NCBI GenBank assembly: GCA_002748735.1
Contig: PDTC01000010.1
Span: 62,001-126,000 of the forward strand
DNA: 64,000 bases
Source: Desulfobulbus propionicus
GTDB lineage: Bacteria > Desulfobacterota > Desulfobulbia > Desulfobulbales > Desulfobulbaceae
Reading direction: 5' to 3'
Both the position numbers and the translations under genes were made by a program. Numbering within the stretch: position 1 is the first letter of the stretch; every line of letters begins with the position of its first letter. A model generated the notes under the pieces. It was not told where the DNA came from and did not search any database. It worked only from the letters and a program-made list of their open reading frames with translations. Positions 7,354-16,296 of this stretch are shown in pieces.

Positions 7354-9528
7354 ATGAGCAAGGAGATGATTCGTCCGCAGCTGACAGAGACTGCAGAGGC
7401 TGTGCTTGAACGGAGATATTACCTCAAGGATGGGCAGGGGAACATCCTGGAAAACTGGGAAAAGCTCTGCCGCCGGGTCGCAGATGCCGTTGCTTTTGTG
7501 GACCGTGAAGATGACGACTATGCCTCGATTCGTTCAGCCTTTTTCCACATGATCTATCATCAGGATTTTCTGCCCAATTCTCCTTGCCTGATGAACGCCG
7601 GTACCGACCTGGGACAGTTAAGTGCCTGCTTTGTCTTGCCGGTAGAAGACTCCATGGATGGCATCTTCACCACCATCCGCCATGGTGCCCTCGTACACAA
7701 AACCGGTGGTGGAACAGGGTACTCCTTTTCCCGGCTCCGGGCAGAGAATTCAGCGGTCAAGTCGACCCAGGGCGTTGCCTCTGGCCCGCTCAGTTTTGCT
7801 GCTGTTTTTGACGCAGCCACAGAGACCATCAAACAGGGCGGTAAACGCCGTGGCGCCAATATGGGGGTCTTACGGGTCGATCATCCTGATATCATGGCCT
7901 TCATTCATGCCAAGGAAGATCAGACCCGGTTTACCAATTTCAACTTTTCCGTTGCAATGACAGATACCTTTATGCAGGCCGTCCGCAGCGGCAGTCACTA
8001 TGACCTTGTTGAGCCGTCGACGGGAAAGGTCGTGAAACAACTGGATGCCACCGAAGTCTTTGAGCGAATTGTTGACCTTGCCTGGCATAACGGTGAACCC
8101 GGTGTACTGTTTATAGACGCAGCAAACCGCGACAATACTACCCCGCAACTGGGAGATTTTGAGGCGACAAATCCCTGCGGCGAACAGTGGCTGCTGCCCT
8201 ATGAGTCGTGCAACCTGGGCTCCATTAATCTTGGCCGTTATGTCCACGACCGGAGGGTCGACTGGGACCGCCTGGCCCGTACCGTGAGAATTGCTGTGCG
8301 TTTCCTGGACAATGTCATCGACTGCAATCGTTTTCCCATACCGGAAATTGAAGAGATGACGCAGAAGACCCGCAAGATTGGCTTGGGGATTATGGGCATG
8401 CATGACATGCTCATTCAGTTGAAGCTCCCGTATGCGGAAAAACGCGGCCGTGACATGTCGGCAAGGGTCATGGCCTTTGTCAGAGAAGAAGCGGAAAAAA
8501 AATCTATTGAGCTTGCAGCACTGAAAGGGCCTTTTCCCGCATATGATCCGGCGATCAATACCTTTACACCACGAAGAAATGCGGCCCTGACCTCCATTCA
8601 GCCCACAGGCACAGTGTCGATGATCGCTGACTGCTCCTCAGGGTGCGAACCTTATTTTTCCATTGTCATGGAAAAAAATGTCATGGATGGTGACCGATTC
8701 CTGATGGTCAACAAGCATTTTGAGGCTGTGGCCCGGGCCGAAGGGTTTTACTCTGATGAGCTTATGGAAAACGTGGCAGCCTCGGGTTCGGTTATAGGCC
8801 ATGAGGAAATTCCCGCTGAGTGGCAGGAGGTCTTTCGTACGGCTCAGGATATCGCTGCTGAGGATCACATCCAGATGCAGGGGGTTTTGCAGAAGAATGG
8901 TGTGGATTCCTCGATCAGCAAGACCATTAATCTGCCATCTTCTGCCACTCGTGAAGATGTGCATCTCGCCTATATGATGGGGTTTGAACTCGGCTGCAAG
9001 GGCTTAACCGTCTATCGCGACGGCTCTCGGGACAATCAGGTGCTGAGTACGGTGAGTTCTGCCGAGAAAAAAACCGCGATGGTCAACGCCAAAGGGTTTG
9101 TCCGCAAGAAAAACCTGCCCGAGATCCTCAGCGCTAAACGTTACCGGCTCAAAGATGTCAACCAGGAGACCATTTATCTTATTGTCTGCTTTGATGACAA
9201 TGAAAATCCCATGGAGGTCTTTGTCAAGTTTCCCTTTGACAACCGCGTTGATCTCAAAGACAAATCAACCATGTGGACGACGACCTGCCGGCTGGTCTCC
9301 CTGGCCCTGCGCTACCAGATTCCCATGGACGAGATTATCAAACAGCTGGACCGCTCCTCCGGCCATCGTCTCGACCTGCCCGCGCAGCTGAGCAGGCTGC
9401 TCAAGAGTTTCATGTCAACCACGCATCATGGTTTTTCCTCCAACTGCCCAGAATGCGAGGGCGGCAAGCTTGTCTTTGAGGAAGGCTGCGAGACCTGCCA
9501 TGACTGCGGCTACTCAAAATGCTCCTGA
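7354..9528 (+). CDS. nrdJ: ribonucleotide reductase, class II (adenosylcobalamin-dependent)
   Basis: Reduces ribonucleotides to deoxyribonucleotides using a thiyl radical made from adenosylcobalamin, so it works with or without oxygen and needs no separate radical subunit. The 724 residues show NSPCLMNAGT, KTGGGTGYSFSRLR, the loop NPCGEQ with ESCNLGSINL (radical and redox cysteines), and QPTGTVSMIADCSSGCEP. The C-terminal tail has a CxxC...CxxC pair (CPEC and CHDC) and ends in a further Cys. ATG 7354 is chosen because it follows GAGG and starts the conserved part; the open frame extends upstream only through the candidate NrdR site. It is followed closely by the SEC-C gene. Confidence 0.96.
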   Translation: MSKEMIRPQLTETAEAVLERRYYLKDGQGNILENWEKLCRRVADAVAFVDREDDDYASIRSAFFHMIYHQDFLPNSPCLMNAGTDLGQLSACFVLPVEDSMDGIFTTIRHGALVHKTGGGTGYSFSRLRAENSAVKSTQGVASGPLSFAAVFDAATETIKQGGKRRGANMGVLRVDHPDIMAFIHAKEDQTRFTNFNFSVAMTDTFMQAVRSGSHYDLVEPSTGKVVKQLDATEVFERIVDLAWHNGEPGVLFIDAANRDNTTPQLGDFEATNPCGEQWLLPYESCNLGSINLGRYVHDRRVDWDRLARTVRIAVRFLDNVIDCNRFPIPEIEEMTQKTRKIGLGIMGMHDMLIQLKLPYAEKRGRDMSARVMAFVREEAEKKSIELAALKGPFPAYDPAINTFTPRRNAALTSIQPTGTVSMIADCSSGCEPYFSIVMEKNVMDGDRFLMVNKHFEAVARAEGFYSDELMENVAASGSVIGHEEIPAEWQEVFRTAQDIAAEDHIQMQGVLQKNGVDSSISKTINLPSSATREDVHLAYMMGFELGCKGLTVYRDGSRDNQVLSTVSSAEKKTAMVNAKGFVRKKNLPEILSAKRYRLKDVNQETIYLIVCFDDNENPMEVFVKFPFDNRVDLKDKSTMWTTTCRLVSLALRYQIPMDEIIKQLDRSSGHRLDLPAQLSRLLKSFMSTTHHGFSSNCPECEGGKLVFEEGCETCHDCGYSKCS

Positions 9529-9547
9529 TGTTCACGAGGAAAAGAGA

Positions 9548-10045
9548 ATGGTGAAGATAGGCAGAAATGAGCCTTGCCCCTGCGGATCAGGGAAAAAATA
9601 CAAACACTGCTGCCGTGCCCGCTCCGGGATGCAGACAGAGCAGGCAGCACCGGTTCGTCTGTCACTGCTGGCGGCAATTGAAAAAATTCAGGCTGCTGCT
9701 GCCGCCAATAAACAGCAGGTCATGGAGCTGGGGGTTTTCGTGTTCTTCAGTACCGTTTCCGGCAACGCATGGGTGCTGGAAGTTACCGATACAGATGCCA
9801 TACAGGTGGCTGAAGCGGGCAGGGCGCTCACTCCTCCTGTTGAGGAATCATCGGAAACTATCGAGGTAAACTGGAGTCACGTCTTTGTTGTACGCGACCG
9901 GCAGCTCTTTTTCCGCTCATATGAGGACGACGTTGAAACCCTGATCGCCGATGCGCCGGTGCAGGAGATCAACGCTGCCATTCGACGCATTTTCAAACGA
10001 TATCCCAGGAAGATGCTTGACGAAGTTCATGTTCGTGATGAGTAA
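9548..10045 (+). CDS. SEC-C metal-binding motif protein
   Basis: A 165-residue protein that starts with a SEC-C zinc motif, GRNEPCPCGSGKKYKHCC, the same short zinc-binding module found at the C-terminus of SecA. The remaining part (residues 40-165) is an acidic alpha/beta region that I do not recognise. ATG 9548 follows GAGGA and sits 19 bases after nrdJ, so the two are probably cotranscribed. The function is unknown; SEC-C modules usually mediate protein contacts, and a link to nucleotide metabolism is only positional. Confidence 0.75.
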   Translation: MVKIGRNEPCPCGSGKKYKHCCRARSGMQTEQAAPVRLSLLAAIEKIQAAAAANKQQVMELGVFVFFSTVSGNAWVLEVTDTDAIQVAEAGRALTPPVEESSETIEVNWSHVFVVRDRQLFFRSYEDDVETLIADAPVQEINAAIRRIFKRYPRKMLDEVHVRDE

Positions 10046-10075
10046 ACTCTCCTGGCCCTGCCAGGGGTAAAGCCT

Positions 10076-10450
10076 GTGCAACGACTGCGCTATCTCCCTG
10101 TGATGATGGTCATGGGGAGTATTTTTTTTCTCTCTCATCAGCCGGGCGACAGCTTCGCGCAGCTGCCAGGTTTCCCTGGCCTTGATAAACTGGTACATGC
10201 CGGCATCTACGCGGTGCTGGCCTGGGCCAGTTGCCTCGCTCATCCGGATTCCTCGTCCGGTTTGCGGCATGGGCTACAGATCACAGCCTTCTGCCTGCTG
10301 TATGGCATCAGCGATGAATTCCATCAGGCCTTTGTCCCCCACCGTTCTCCCAGCCTGCTCGATCTTGGTGCCGATGGCCTTGGTGCATCTTTTGCGGTAG
10401 TACTGTGGCACAGGTGGCGACGCCGGCATCTACGCGGGCTGTCCCTGTGA
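10076..10450 (+). CDS. VanZ-like family membrane protein
   Basis: A 124-residue integral membrane protein with three to four hydrophobic helices and the family signature DKLVHAGIYAVLA followed by SDEFHQAFVPHRSPSLLD. VanZ-like proteins are often linked with glycopeptide tolerance or envelope functions, but most have no assigned role. The start is GTG with AGGGG about nine bases upstream. It is the last gene of the nrdJ cluster and converges on hemB. A 16-base sequence is exactly repeated inside the gene (10199-10214 and 10422-10437). Confidence 0.8.
   Translation: MQRLRYLPVMMVMGSIFFLSHQPGDSFAQLPGFPGLDKLVHAGIYAVLAWASCLAHPDSSSGLRHGLQITAFCLLYGISDEFHQAFVPHRSPSLLDLGADGLGASFAVVLWHRWRRRHLRGLSL
10199..10437 (+). 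repeat. 16-bp exact direct repeat inside the VanZ-like gene
   Basis: GCCGGCATCTACGCGG occurs at 10199-10214 and again at 10422-10437. The copies are in different reading frames: the first encodes AGIYA, the second is read as RRHLRG near the C-terminus. So it is not a protein repeat. Confidence 0.6.
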
Positions 10451-10459
10451 CAAGGGGTA

Positions 10460-10488
10460 CCAGCAAGCTGGAACACCCGATTATCGGG
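10460..10488. terminator. tandem hairpins between convergent VanZ-like gene and hemB
   Basis: Two small perfect inverted repeats lie back to back: CCAGC/GCTGG (10460-10471) and CCCGAT/ATCGGG (10476-10488). The second covers the hemB stop codon. Neither has a T tract, so a terminator role is only suggested by position. Confidence 0.3.
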
Positions 10489-11455
10489 CTAACAGAGCAG
10501 CCATCTCCTTGGCAAAGTAGGTGAGGATGATATCGGCACCTGCCCGATGTATGGAGAGAAGTGTTTCCGCCATGACCCTGTCGTGATCTATCCATCCCTT
10601 CTGGACCGCCGCCTTTATCATGGCGTATTCACCACTGACATGATAGGCGGCAACTGGAAGATCAAATTCATCTTTGAGACTTTTGATGATATCCAGGTAG
10701 GCGACAGCCGGTTTGACCATAAGGATATCAGCTCCTTCATCCACGTCAAGGGTGGCCTCTCGCAGGGCCTCTCTGCTGTTGGCCGGATCCATCTGGTACG
10801 AGCTCCTATCGCCAAACTGGGGGGCACATTCAGCGGCATCACGAAAAGGGCCGTAAAAGGCAGAGGCATACTTGACCGCATAACTCATGATAGGGATGGC
10901 ACTATGGCCGTTTTCGTCAAGCACCTGACGGATCTCTGAGACCCGGCCATCCATCATGTCACTGGGGGCAACCATATCAGCGCCGGCCTGAACGTGGGAG
11001 AGAGCGGTTTTGCCCAGCAGGTCCAGGGTGGCGTCATTATCGACATCCTCACCGTGAAGATAGCCGCAGTGACCATGATCAGTGTACTCACACAGGCAGA
11101 CATCGGTGATAACCAGAAGTTCTGGCACCTTTTTCTTGAGCGCATGCAGTGCCTGTTGCACGATGCCCCCGTGAGCATACGCCCCTGAGCCACGGCTGTC
11201 CTTTTTTTCAGGAATGCCAAAAAGGATGACAGCGCGTACACCCAGCTCCAGGCAGGCGTTGGCCTCCTTAATTACCTCATCCACGGAAAAGCGGTAGACC
11301 CCTGGCATGGAAGGGACTTCCTGGCGAACCTTCTGGCCGGGGACCACAAACAACGGCAGGATCAGTTGATCGGCTGAGAGCCGAGTTTCCCTGATCAAAG
11401 AACGAAAGGTCGAATGTTTACGCAGGCGTCGGGGACGGTATTCAGGAAAGACCAT
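10481..11455 (-). CDS. hemB: delta-aminolevulinic acid dehydratase (porphobilinogen synthase)
   Basis: Condenses two 5-aminolevulinate molecules to porphobilinogen, the second common step of tetrapyrrole synthesis (haem, sirohaem, cobalamin). The 324 residues match the family. Both Schiff-base lysines are in view, in [15 protein letters not shown] and DILMVKPA. The metal segment [14 protein letters not shown] keeps the three cysteines of the zinc-dependent type. Tetrapyrrole output would also feed the cobalamin needed by nrdJ upstream; that link is inference. A 16-bp inverted repeat lies about 40 bases upstream of the start. Confidence 0.96.
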   Translation of the reverse strand: MVFPEYRPRRLRKHSTFRSLIRETRLSADQLILPLFVVPGQKVRQEVPSMPGVYRFSVDEVIKEANACLELGVRAVILFGIPEKKDSRGSGAYAHGGIVQQALHALKKKVPELLVITDVCLCEYTDHGHCGYLHGEDVDNDATLDLLGKTALSHVQAGADMVAPSDMMDGRVSEIRQVLDENGHSAIPIMSYAVKYASAFYGPFRDAAECAPQFGDRSSYQMDPANSREALREATLDVDEGADILMVKPAVAYLDIIKSLKDEFDLPVAAYHVSGEYAMIKAAVQKGWIDHDRVMAETLLSIHRAGADIILTYFAKEMAALLAR

Positions 11456-11492
11456 GGGGCACCTTATGTTGTTAGGAGTGGAACATGAAAAC

Positions 11493-11508
11493 CCATACCG
11501 TGGTATGG
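11493..11508. promoter_or_regulatory. inverted repeat upstream of hemB
   Basis: Arms CCATACC and GGTATGG are separated by two bases, 38 bases upstream of the hemB start codon. Outer AAAACC and GGTTTT segments could extend the stem. It could be an operator or a 5'-leader hairpin; no regulator is assigned. Confidence 0.4.
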
Positions 11509-11676
11509 TGTCCTGGTTTTTGCAAAAAAAATGTTTCAGACTATGTTGAGCAGCTCTTTGTTGATGATCTCAGCGTTGGTATTTGCCGGTAATTTCAAGG
11601 GTTCTCCGTAAAAAATGTTTTCCACACCCGGTAAAAAAACACGCGGTGATCGTCCCTCAAAAACACTCGTTGCGGC

Positions 11677-13041
11677 TTAGGTTGTCTCGATGCCCAGGGC
11701 CTTGACCTTTTTGTGCAGGTGGCTGCGTTCCACGCCGATCTCTTCTGCAGTCTTCGAGATGTTCCCGTTGTTTTGATTAAGGCGGTCACGCAGGTAGTCT
11801 GTTTCGAACTGTCGTCTGGCCTCCTTGAAGGGCATCTGCAGATATGACTGCGAGGAAAGCACCGGGCTTGCCTCGGCAAGTGGTTTGCCGCTCAACGCAG
11901 CTTCGACATCAGCAGCAGTGATGCACGAGGCAGGGCACATGATAAGCAGCCGTTCTACAAAGTTCCGTAGTTCACGGATATTCCCGGGCCAGGAGTGACG
12001 GGTAAGGAGCTGCAGTGCTTCAGCGTTGAACTTTTTTTGTCCCAGTCCCTTCCCCTGGAACTGCTGAAGAAAGTCCTTGACCAGCAGCGGGATATCCTCA
12101 AGTCTGTCCTTCAGGTCAGGGACCTCAATGGGAACAACGTTAAGCCGGTAGAAAAGATCTGCACGAAAGTTGCCAAGCTCAATTTCCTCTTCGAGATTCT
12201 TGTTGGTCGCGGCCAGCACCCGTACATCGACGAGAATGGTCCGTGAACCACCCACTCGTTCAAATCGTTGTTCCTGGAGAATGCGCAGAACCTTGGCCTG
12301 GCTTTTGAGGCTCATGTCGCCAATTTCATCCAAAAAAAGGGTTGAACCGTTTGCCATGTCAAACTTGCCGCGCCGACTGCCATTGGCACCGGTGAACGCC
12401 CCTTTTTCGTGGCCAAAGAGTTCGGACTCAATTAAATCTTCGGGAATGGCAGCGCAGTTCACCTCGATCATCGGCCGACTAGCCCTGGACGAGTTACGGT
12501 GAATGGTCTGGGCGACAAGTTCCTTGCCAGTACCGTGGTTACCGCGAATGAGCACCCAGGCATCTGTGGGCGCTACCCGCTTGATCTGGGCCTTCAGGTT
12601 CTGAATGTGCTGTGAGGAACCGGTGATGCCCGGTTGTTGTCGGCCAGCGGCCCTGAGCAGCTGATTTTCCCGTTCCAGCCGGGCCACATGTAGTCCCTTG
12701 TCTATGGCAAGAATAACCTTGTCATAGGAAAGAGGTTTTTCAATGAAATCAAAGGCACCATCCTTGGTCGCCTGTACGGCAGTGTCAATGGTCCCGTGCC
12801 CGGAAATCATGATTACCGGAAAATCGTAACGTTTCTTGATCTCCTTCAGGGCACTGAGCCCGTCCATGCCCGGCATCCATATATCAAGAATGGCCAGGTC
12901 GACATCCTCGTTTTCCAGTACATGCAAGCCTTCTTCAGCACAGCTTGCCAGAAGCGGCCGGTAGCCTTCATCGCCGAGAATACCGGCCAATGTTTCCCGA
13001 ATAGGGGCTTCGTCATCTATAATGAGTATCGTTGCTGGCAT
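11677..13041 (-). CDS. ntrX: sigma-54-dependent response regulator, NtrX-like
   Basis: A 454-residue NtrC-family activator. Residues 1-118 are a receiver with the acidic pair near D9-D10 and phospho-acceptor D53 in LAILDIWMPGMDG. The AAA+ domain follows, with a Walker A variant GNHGTGKE, the sigma-54 contact loop GAFTGA and the Walker B region TLFLDEIGDMS. The C-terminus is a Fis-type helix-turn-helix (NISKTAEEIGVERSHLHKKV). It sits 42 bases after the histidine kinase gene, the standard NtrY-NtrX order. NtrYX systems respond to redox, nitrogen or envelope cues; which one applies here is not visible. Confidence 0.93.
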   Translation of the reverse strand: MPATILIIDDEAPIRETLAGILGDEGYRPLLASCAEEGLHVLENEDVDLAILDIWMPGMDGLSALKEIKKRYDFPVIMISGHGTIDTAVQATKDGAFDFIEKPLSYDKVILAIDKGLHVARLERENQLLRAAGRQQPGITGSSQHIQNLKAQIKRVAPTDAWVLIRGNHGTGKELVAQTIHRNSSRASRPMIEVNCAAIPEDLIESELFGHEKGAFTGANGSRRGKFDMANGSTLFLDEIGDMSLKSQAKVLRILQEQRFERVGGSRTILVDVRVLAATNKNLEEEIELGNFRADLFYRLNVVPIEVPDLKDRLEDIPLLVKDFLQQFQGKGLGQKKFNAEALQLLTRHSWPGNIRELRNFVERLLIMCPASCITAADVEAALSGKPLAEASPVLSSQSYLQMPFKEARRQFETDYLRDRLNQNNGNISKTAEEIGVERSHLHKKVKALGIETT

Positions 13042-13083
13042 GGCTGCAGGCTGATTGTTGACAGTTGATGATGGTCCAGCATA

Positions 13084-15303
13084 TCAATTCGTGATGGGGA
13101 GCTCAACCGTAAACACGGCGCCTTTGTGCTCGTTGTTTTCCACAGTGATTTTTCCGCCATGCTCGACAATAATACTGTGGGCAATGGTAAGACCAAGTCC
13201 TGTGCCAGATTTTCGTGTGGAGAAATAGGGTTCAAAGAGGCGCATCCTGACTTCGGCAGAGATACCTGGGCCGCTATCTTTCACCTGGAGCTGTACCCGC
13301 TGTTGATCATATCGACACGAGATTGTTACATCTCCGCCAGTTGGCTGGACGGCAACAGCGTTGTCCAGTAAGTTGATAAGTACCCGTTTAATCTGTATCG
13401 GGTCAAAGTTGAAAGAGGGCAGATCGTCGGCAGAGTGGACAGTAAAACGGATAGTACGGTGCGCCTCTGTATAGAGCACTGCAACCTCTCGAACCAGGCT
13501 GGCAAGATCGCCGGGAGTTTTGGTCATTCGCGGCATACGGGCGAAATTTGAAAATTCCGAGACAAGCCGCTTTATCTCGTCCACCTGGCGGACTATGGTT
13601 GTGGTGCACTGATCAAAGATTTCACGGTCTGTGGTGAAACTGTCCAGGTATCGGCGTCTTAACCGCTGTGCTGAAAGCTGAATCGGGGTCAGTGGGTTTT
13701 TGATTTCATGGGCGATACGCCGGGCAACTTCCTGCCAGGCAGCGAGGCGCTGGACCCGTTCCAGCTTGGTGAGATCATCGAAGACAATAACATAGCCGAT
13801 GGGGTTGTTGTTGGTATCCACCATGCGGGTCAAATTGACCTGCAGAGAAAGCGTATCACCCTTGCGCACTGTGACTCGCAGATGCCGTTCAACTGAGGGT
13901 TTTCCCGAATCCTGTAGCTCGGCAAGAAAACTTTCGACCACCATGACATGCTGTCTGGCAAGCATGTCATGGAAATCGTGGCCAAGAAATTGTGACTGTT
14001 TAATACCCAGCAACTCTTCGGCAAAACGATTGACCGTGGTAACCCGGTTGTTCTCGTCCAGGGCGATAACACCGGCGGCGACATTCTCCAGGATGGTTTC
14101 CAGGTAATTTCGCTGTTGCTCGCTGGCCAGGCTGGTCTGCTGCAGGGCCTTGTGTGCTTCTTCAAGCTGCCGGTTGGACTTGAGCAGGTCGGACGTCATC
14201 GAGTTGAAAGACTCCACCAGTAAACCCATTTCATCATCGGATTCCTTTTCCAGAATAAAGTCGAGGTCTCCTTCGGCTACCCGCCTTGTTGCCTGGGCAA
14301 GTTTGTTGATGGGATCGGTGAGCGAACGGGCAATGTAGAAACCGAACCAGATTGCCCCAAACAAAATGAGCAGGGTGATAATTAACAGCATAATAATCAG
14401 GCTCACTTTTATAGGGGCCTTAAGCATGATCAACTGGCGGTAGCCAGTGATACCTTCGGATACGGCCTGCATCCTGGAAAGCTGTTCGCTCGGAATCAGG
14501 AGGGATGTGACGAGAAAGGCAGAGGAGTCATTCTGATCAGCATATTGTACCGAGCTGATCACCTGGATGAGTTCACCGAGAGCCGTATTCTGGTTAAGGG
14601 TTTTCGCTGTGCCCGCTTCTCTGGCCTGGCGCAGGGCTTCCGAGGGAATATAAGGGAGGACAATGGAGAGTAAACGTGGCCCTTTACGCGAGAGTAGTTC
14701 CTGCTGATTGTGATCAAGGAGGGTGAGGGCGTCCGGAGCACCCGGAGGGGTTATGGCCAGGGTGCGGGAAAAGAGATTACTTATTGCCTCAGTATTTCTT
14801 GCATCAACGGCACCCACTTCAATCAGCGTGGTTATCTGTTTACTGAAACTGACTGCCCGTTGTTCTGTTTCCTGAAAGATCGACTGGGCAAGTTTGAGTG
14901 AGGCCTCCAGCGACTCCTCTATCTTTGAGTTGAACCAGTAGTCCATGGAGGTGGAAAGAAATCGAAGGGCAACAAAGAAGAGGATCGACGTAGGTATCAG
15001 GGAAAGGCAGACAAAGCTTGCGACAAGCCGGGTACGGAGTTGCGCTCCAAGGATTTTCTGATTGCGGTCAAAAAGTAACTCCACCAGGTTACGCAGGAAA
15101 AGGTAGAGCATCAGTAACAGTAACAGGCCATTGATGTTAATCAAGGCAAAAATAAGGACTGTACTGGAAAGAGGCAGATTGAAGTCGCCGGTCAGGAGTC
15201 CCTTTTGCAGGTAACCAAGGAGGGGGATCAGCAGGCAGCAAAAGATGATGACATACCGGAAGAGGCGTCGTTTATTGTTCTTCTGTCTCTCGGTAAGCAT
15301 CAA
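13084..15303 (-). CDS. ntrY: membrane sensor histidine kinase, NtrY-like
   Basis: A 739-residue sensor kinase. The N-terminus has about three membrane helices (LFRYVIIFCCLLIPLLGYL; LIFALININGLLLLLMLYLFL; FVCLSLIPTSILFFVALRFL) and a periplasmic sensing loop of about 170 residues closed by another helix near residue 300. A HAMP linker follows (SLTDPINKLAQATRRVAEGDL), then a PAS domain, the phospho-acceptor block RRIAHEIKNPLTPIQ near residue 515, and an HATPase domain with N (LINLLDNA) and G boxes (DSGPGIS; GTGLGLTI). Its partner is the NtrX-like gene downstream. A DUF4390 gene precedes it. Confidence 0.94.
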   Translation of the reverse strand: MMLTERQKNNKRRLFRYVIIFCCLLIPLLGYLQKGLLTGDFNLPLSSTVLIFALININGLLLLLMLYLFLRNLVELLFDRNQKILGAQLRTRLVASFVCLSLIPTSILFFVALRFLSTSMDYWFNSKIEESLEASLKLAQSIFQETEQRAVSFSKQITTLIEVGAVDARNTEAISNLFSRTLAITPPGAPDALTLLDHNQQELLSRKGPRLLSIVLPYIPSEALRQAREAGTAKTLNQNTALGELIQVISSVQYADQNDSSAFLVTSLLIPSEQLSRMQAVSEGITGYRQLIMLKAPIKVSLIIMLLIITLLILFGAIWFGFYIARSLTDPINKLAQATRRVAEGDLDFILEKESDDEMGLLVESFNSMTSDLLKSNRQLEEAHKALQQTSLASEQQRNYLETILENVAAGVIALDENNRVTTVNRFAEELLGIKQSQFLGHDFHDMLARQHVMVVESFLAELQDSGKPSVERHLRVTVRKGDTLSLQVNLTRMVDTNNNPIGYVIVFDDLTKLERVQRLAAWQEVARRIAHEIKNPLTPIQLSAQRLRRRYLDSFTTDREIFDQCTTTIVRQVDEIKRLVSEFSNFARMPRMTKTPGDLASLVREVAVLYTEAHRTIRFTVHSADDLPSFNFDPIQIKRVLINLLDNAVAVQPTGGDVTISCRYDQQRVQLQVKDSGPGISAEVRMRLFEPYFSTRKSGTGLGLTIAHSIIVEHGGKITVENNEHKGAVFTVELPITN

Positions 15304-15326
15304 AAAATAACCGGGATTGGTAAATG

Positions 15327-15881
15327 TCAGTACCTGAATTCGATGGTACGCCAGTCCGTTTCAATGTTCCAGAGCGAGGTGAAAGGCAGCACGTAATGCA
15401 TGCCAAGCGGCAAGGTGTTTTCCTCAAGGGTTGCCTTGAGTTCCAAGGTATAGGGTGCGTCAGGAATCAACTGAGAAAGCGCAATGATCTCGACACCATT
15501 GAGCTCTGTCATAAGTTGTTTTGCCTCGGTCAGGCTTGACGTGGTAACAACCTGATTGTTGTCTTCATGTTGAATCCGATACTTTTCTTTAAGGCTGTCA
15601 TACGACAACACTCGGGTAATACTGAGGTCAGCCAGCTCTTTGTCCAGCCAGAGACCACGTATCTGGTGTAATCTGATTGCATAGGTAAAACGCAGGGGCA
15701 GGCCACTGTGGAGAGCATCAATCATCTCCTGGATAAAACCGTTTTGTACGGTGGCAAACAGCAGGAGATTGCTTTCCGAGGTCGTGATAATGATGTCAGT
15801 GAGCTCAGGTTTACTCTCCTTCGCAAAAACTGTGACAGAAAGCAAAAGAAGACCCAGGATGAGCGGCAGCAGACGCTTCAT
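15327..15881 (-). CDS. DUF4390 domain protein
   Basis: A 184-residue exported protein of unknown function. Residues 1-20 form a signal peptide (KRLLPLILGLLLLSVTVFA, cleavage after AFA-like FAKE region). The mature part is beta-rich. DUF4390 genes commonly stand immediately upstream of ntrY in proteobacteria, as here with a 23-base gap. This suggests that the protein helps sense or transmit the envelope signal to NtrY, but no direct role is known. A promoter at 15963-15991 would drive the three-gene operon. Confidence 0.82.
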   Translation of the reverse strand: MKRLLPLILGLLLLSVTVFAKESKPELTDIIITTSESNLLLFATVQNGFIQEMIDALHSGLPLRFTYAIRLHQIRGLWLDKELADLSITRVLSYDSLKEKYRIQHEDNNQVVTTSSLTEAKQLMTELNGVEIIALSQLIPDAPYTLELKATLEENTLPLGMHYVLPFTSLWNIETDWRTIEFRY

Positions 15882-15962
15882 GAAAATATCTCTTATTCTT
15901 CAGGCACACCCGACAATATCGGGGGTATGGATAGTTAACCATTGGTAGCACAAAAATTTATA

Positions 15963-15991
15963 ATATTACCTTGTGAGCAAGCCATTGTCCA
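15963..15991 (-). promoter_or_regulatory. predicted promoter of DUF4390-ntrY-ntrX
   Basis: Read on the minus strand: TGGACA (15991-15986), a 17-base spacer, then TAATAT (15968-15963). Five of six -35 positions match the sigma-70 consensus. The start point would be near 15956, giving a leader of about 75 bases before the DUF4390 gene. Confidence 0.55.
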
Positions 15992-16020
15992 TGAGAACTG
16001 TCGTGGATGACAAAAAACCT

Positions 16021-16223
16021 AAAAAAGAGTGCCAGCCGGTTCCGGAAGAGAAGGGCAAATGTGCAGCACATTTTTTTGGAAAGGCGCTCCTCCAGTACAC
16101 ATCGACCAGGATAGCTACCCTGCCATTTGTCACCAGTTTCCCCTGTTTTTTTAAACAAGGGTCGAGTATGCTCGCAGGCGTCTGCACAATTGTGGCTACA
16201 GCTGCCCTGAGAGTTTCGCAGCT
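16021..16223 (-). ncRNA. hairpin-rich intergenic region, candidate minus-strand RNA
   Basis: The 415-bp gap 15882-16296 holds no convincing gene but a chain of inverted repeats. From the minus-strand 5' side these are AGCTGC/GCAGCT (16223-16200), CACAATTGTG (16194-16185), CGAG/CTCG (16174-16163), CCCTTGTTT/AAACAGGGG (16161-16140), CAGGGT/ATCCTG (16122-16107) and AAATGTG/CACATTT (16073-16057). A run of six T follows at 16026-16021. Two stems use G-U pairs on the minus strand that would be A-C mismatches on the plus strand, favouring a minus-strand transcript. It would end upstream of the ntrYX promoter. A plus-strand terminator reading of 16057-16077 is also possible. No known RNA family is recognised. 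Confidence 0.35.
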
Positions 16224-16296
16224 TTTCTGGTAAAAAGATGTAGTCTTTTACTGTGTTCCAACACGACATAGCGATGATAATAATGAGAGTTATAGT

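Noticed and set aside
16051-16161. Resemblance of the minus-strand sequence to a cobalamin riboswitch (AGGGGAAACTGGTGACAAA with later CTGGAGGAGCGCC)
   Set aside because: The order of core elements is suggestive, but the CCGG-type stem and the B12 box spacing are not met, and the downstream genes are not B12-related. GEMM-like and glycine-riboswitch-like fragments (CTCTCAGG) were weaker still.
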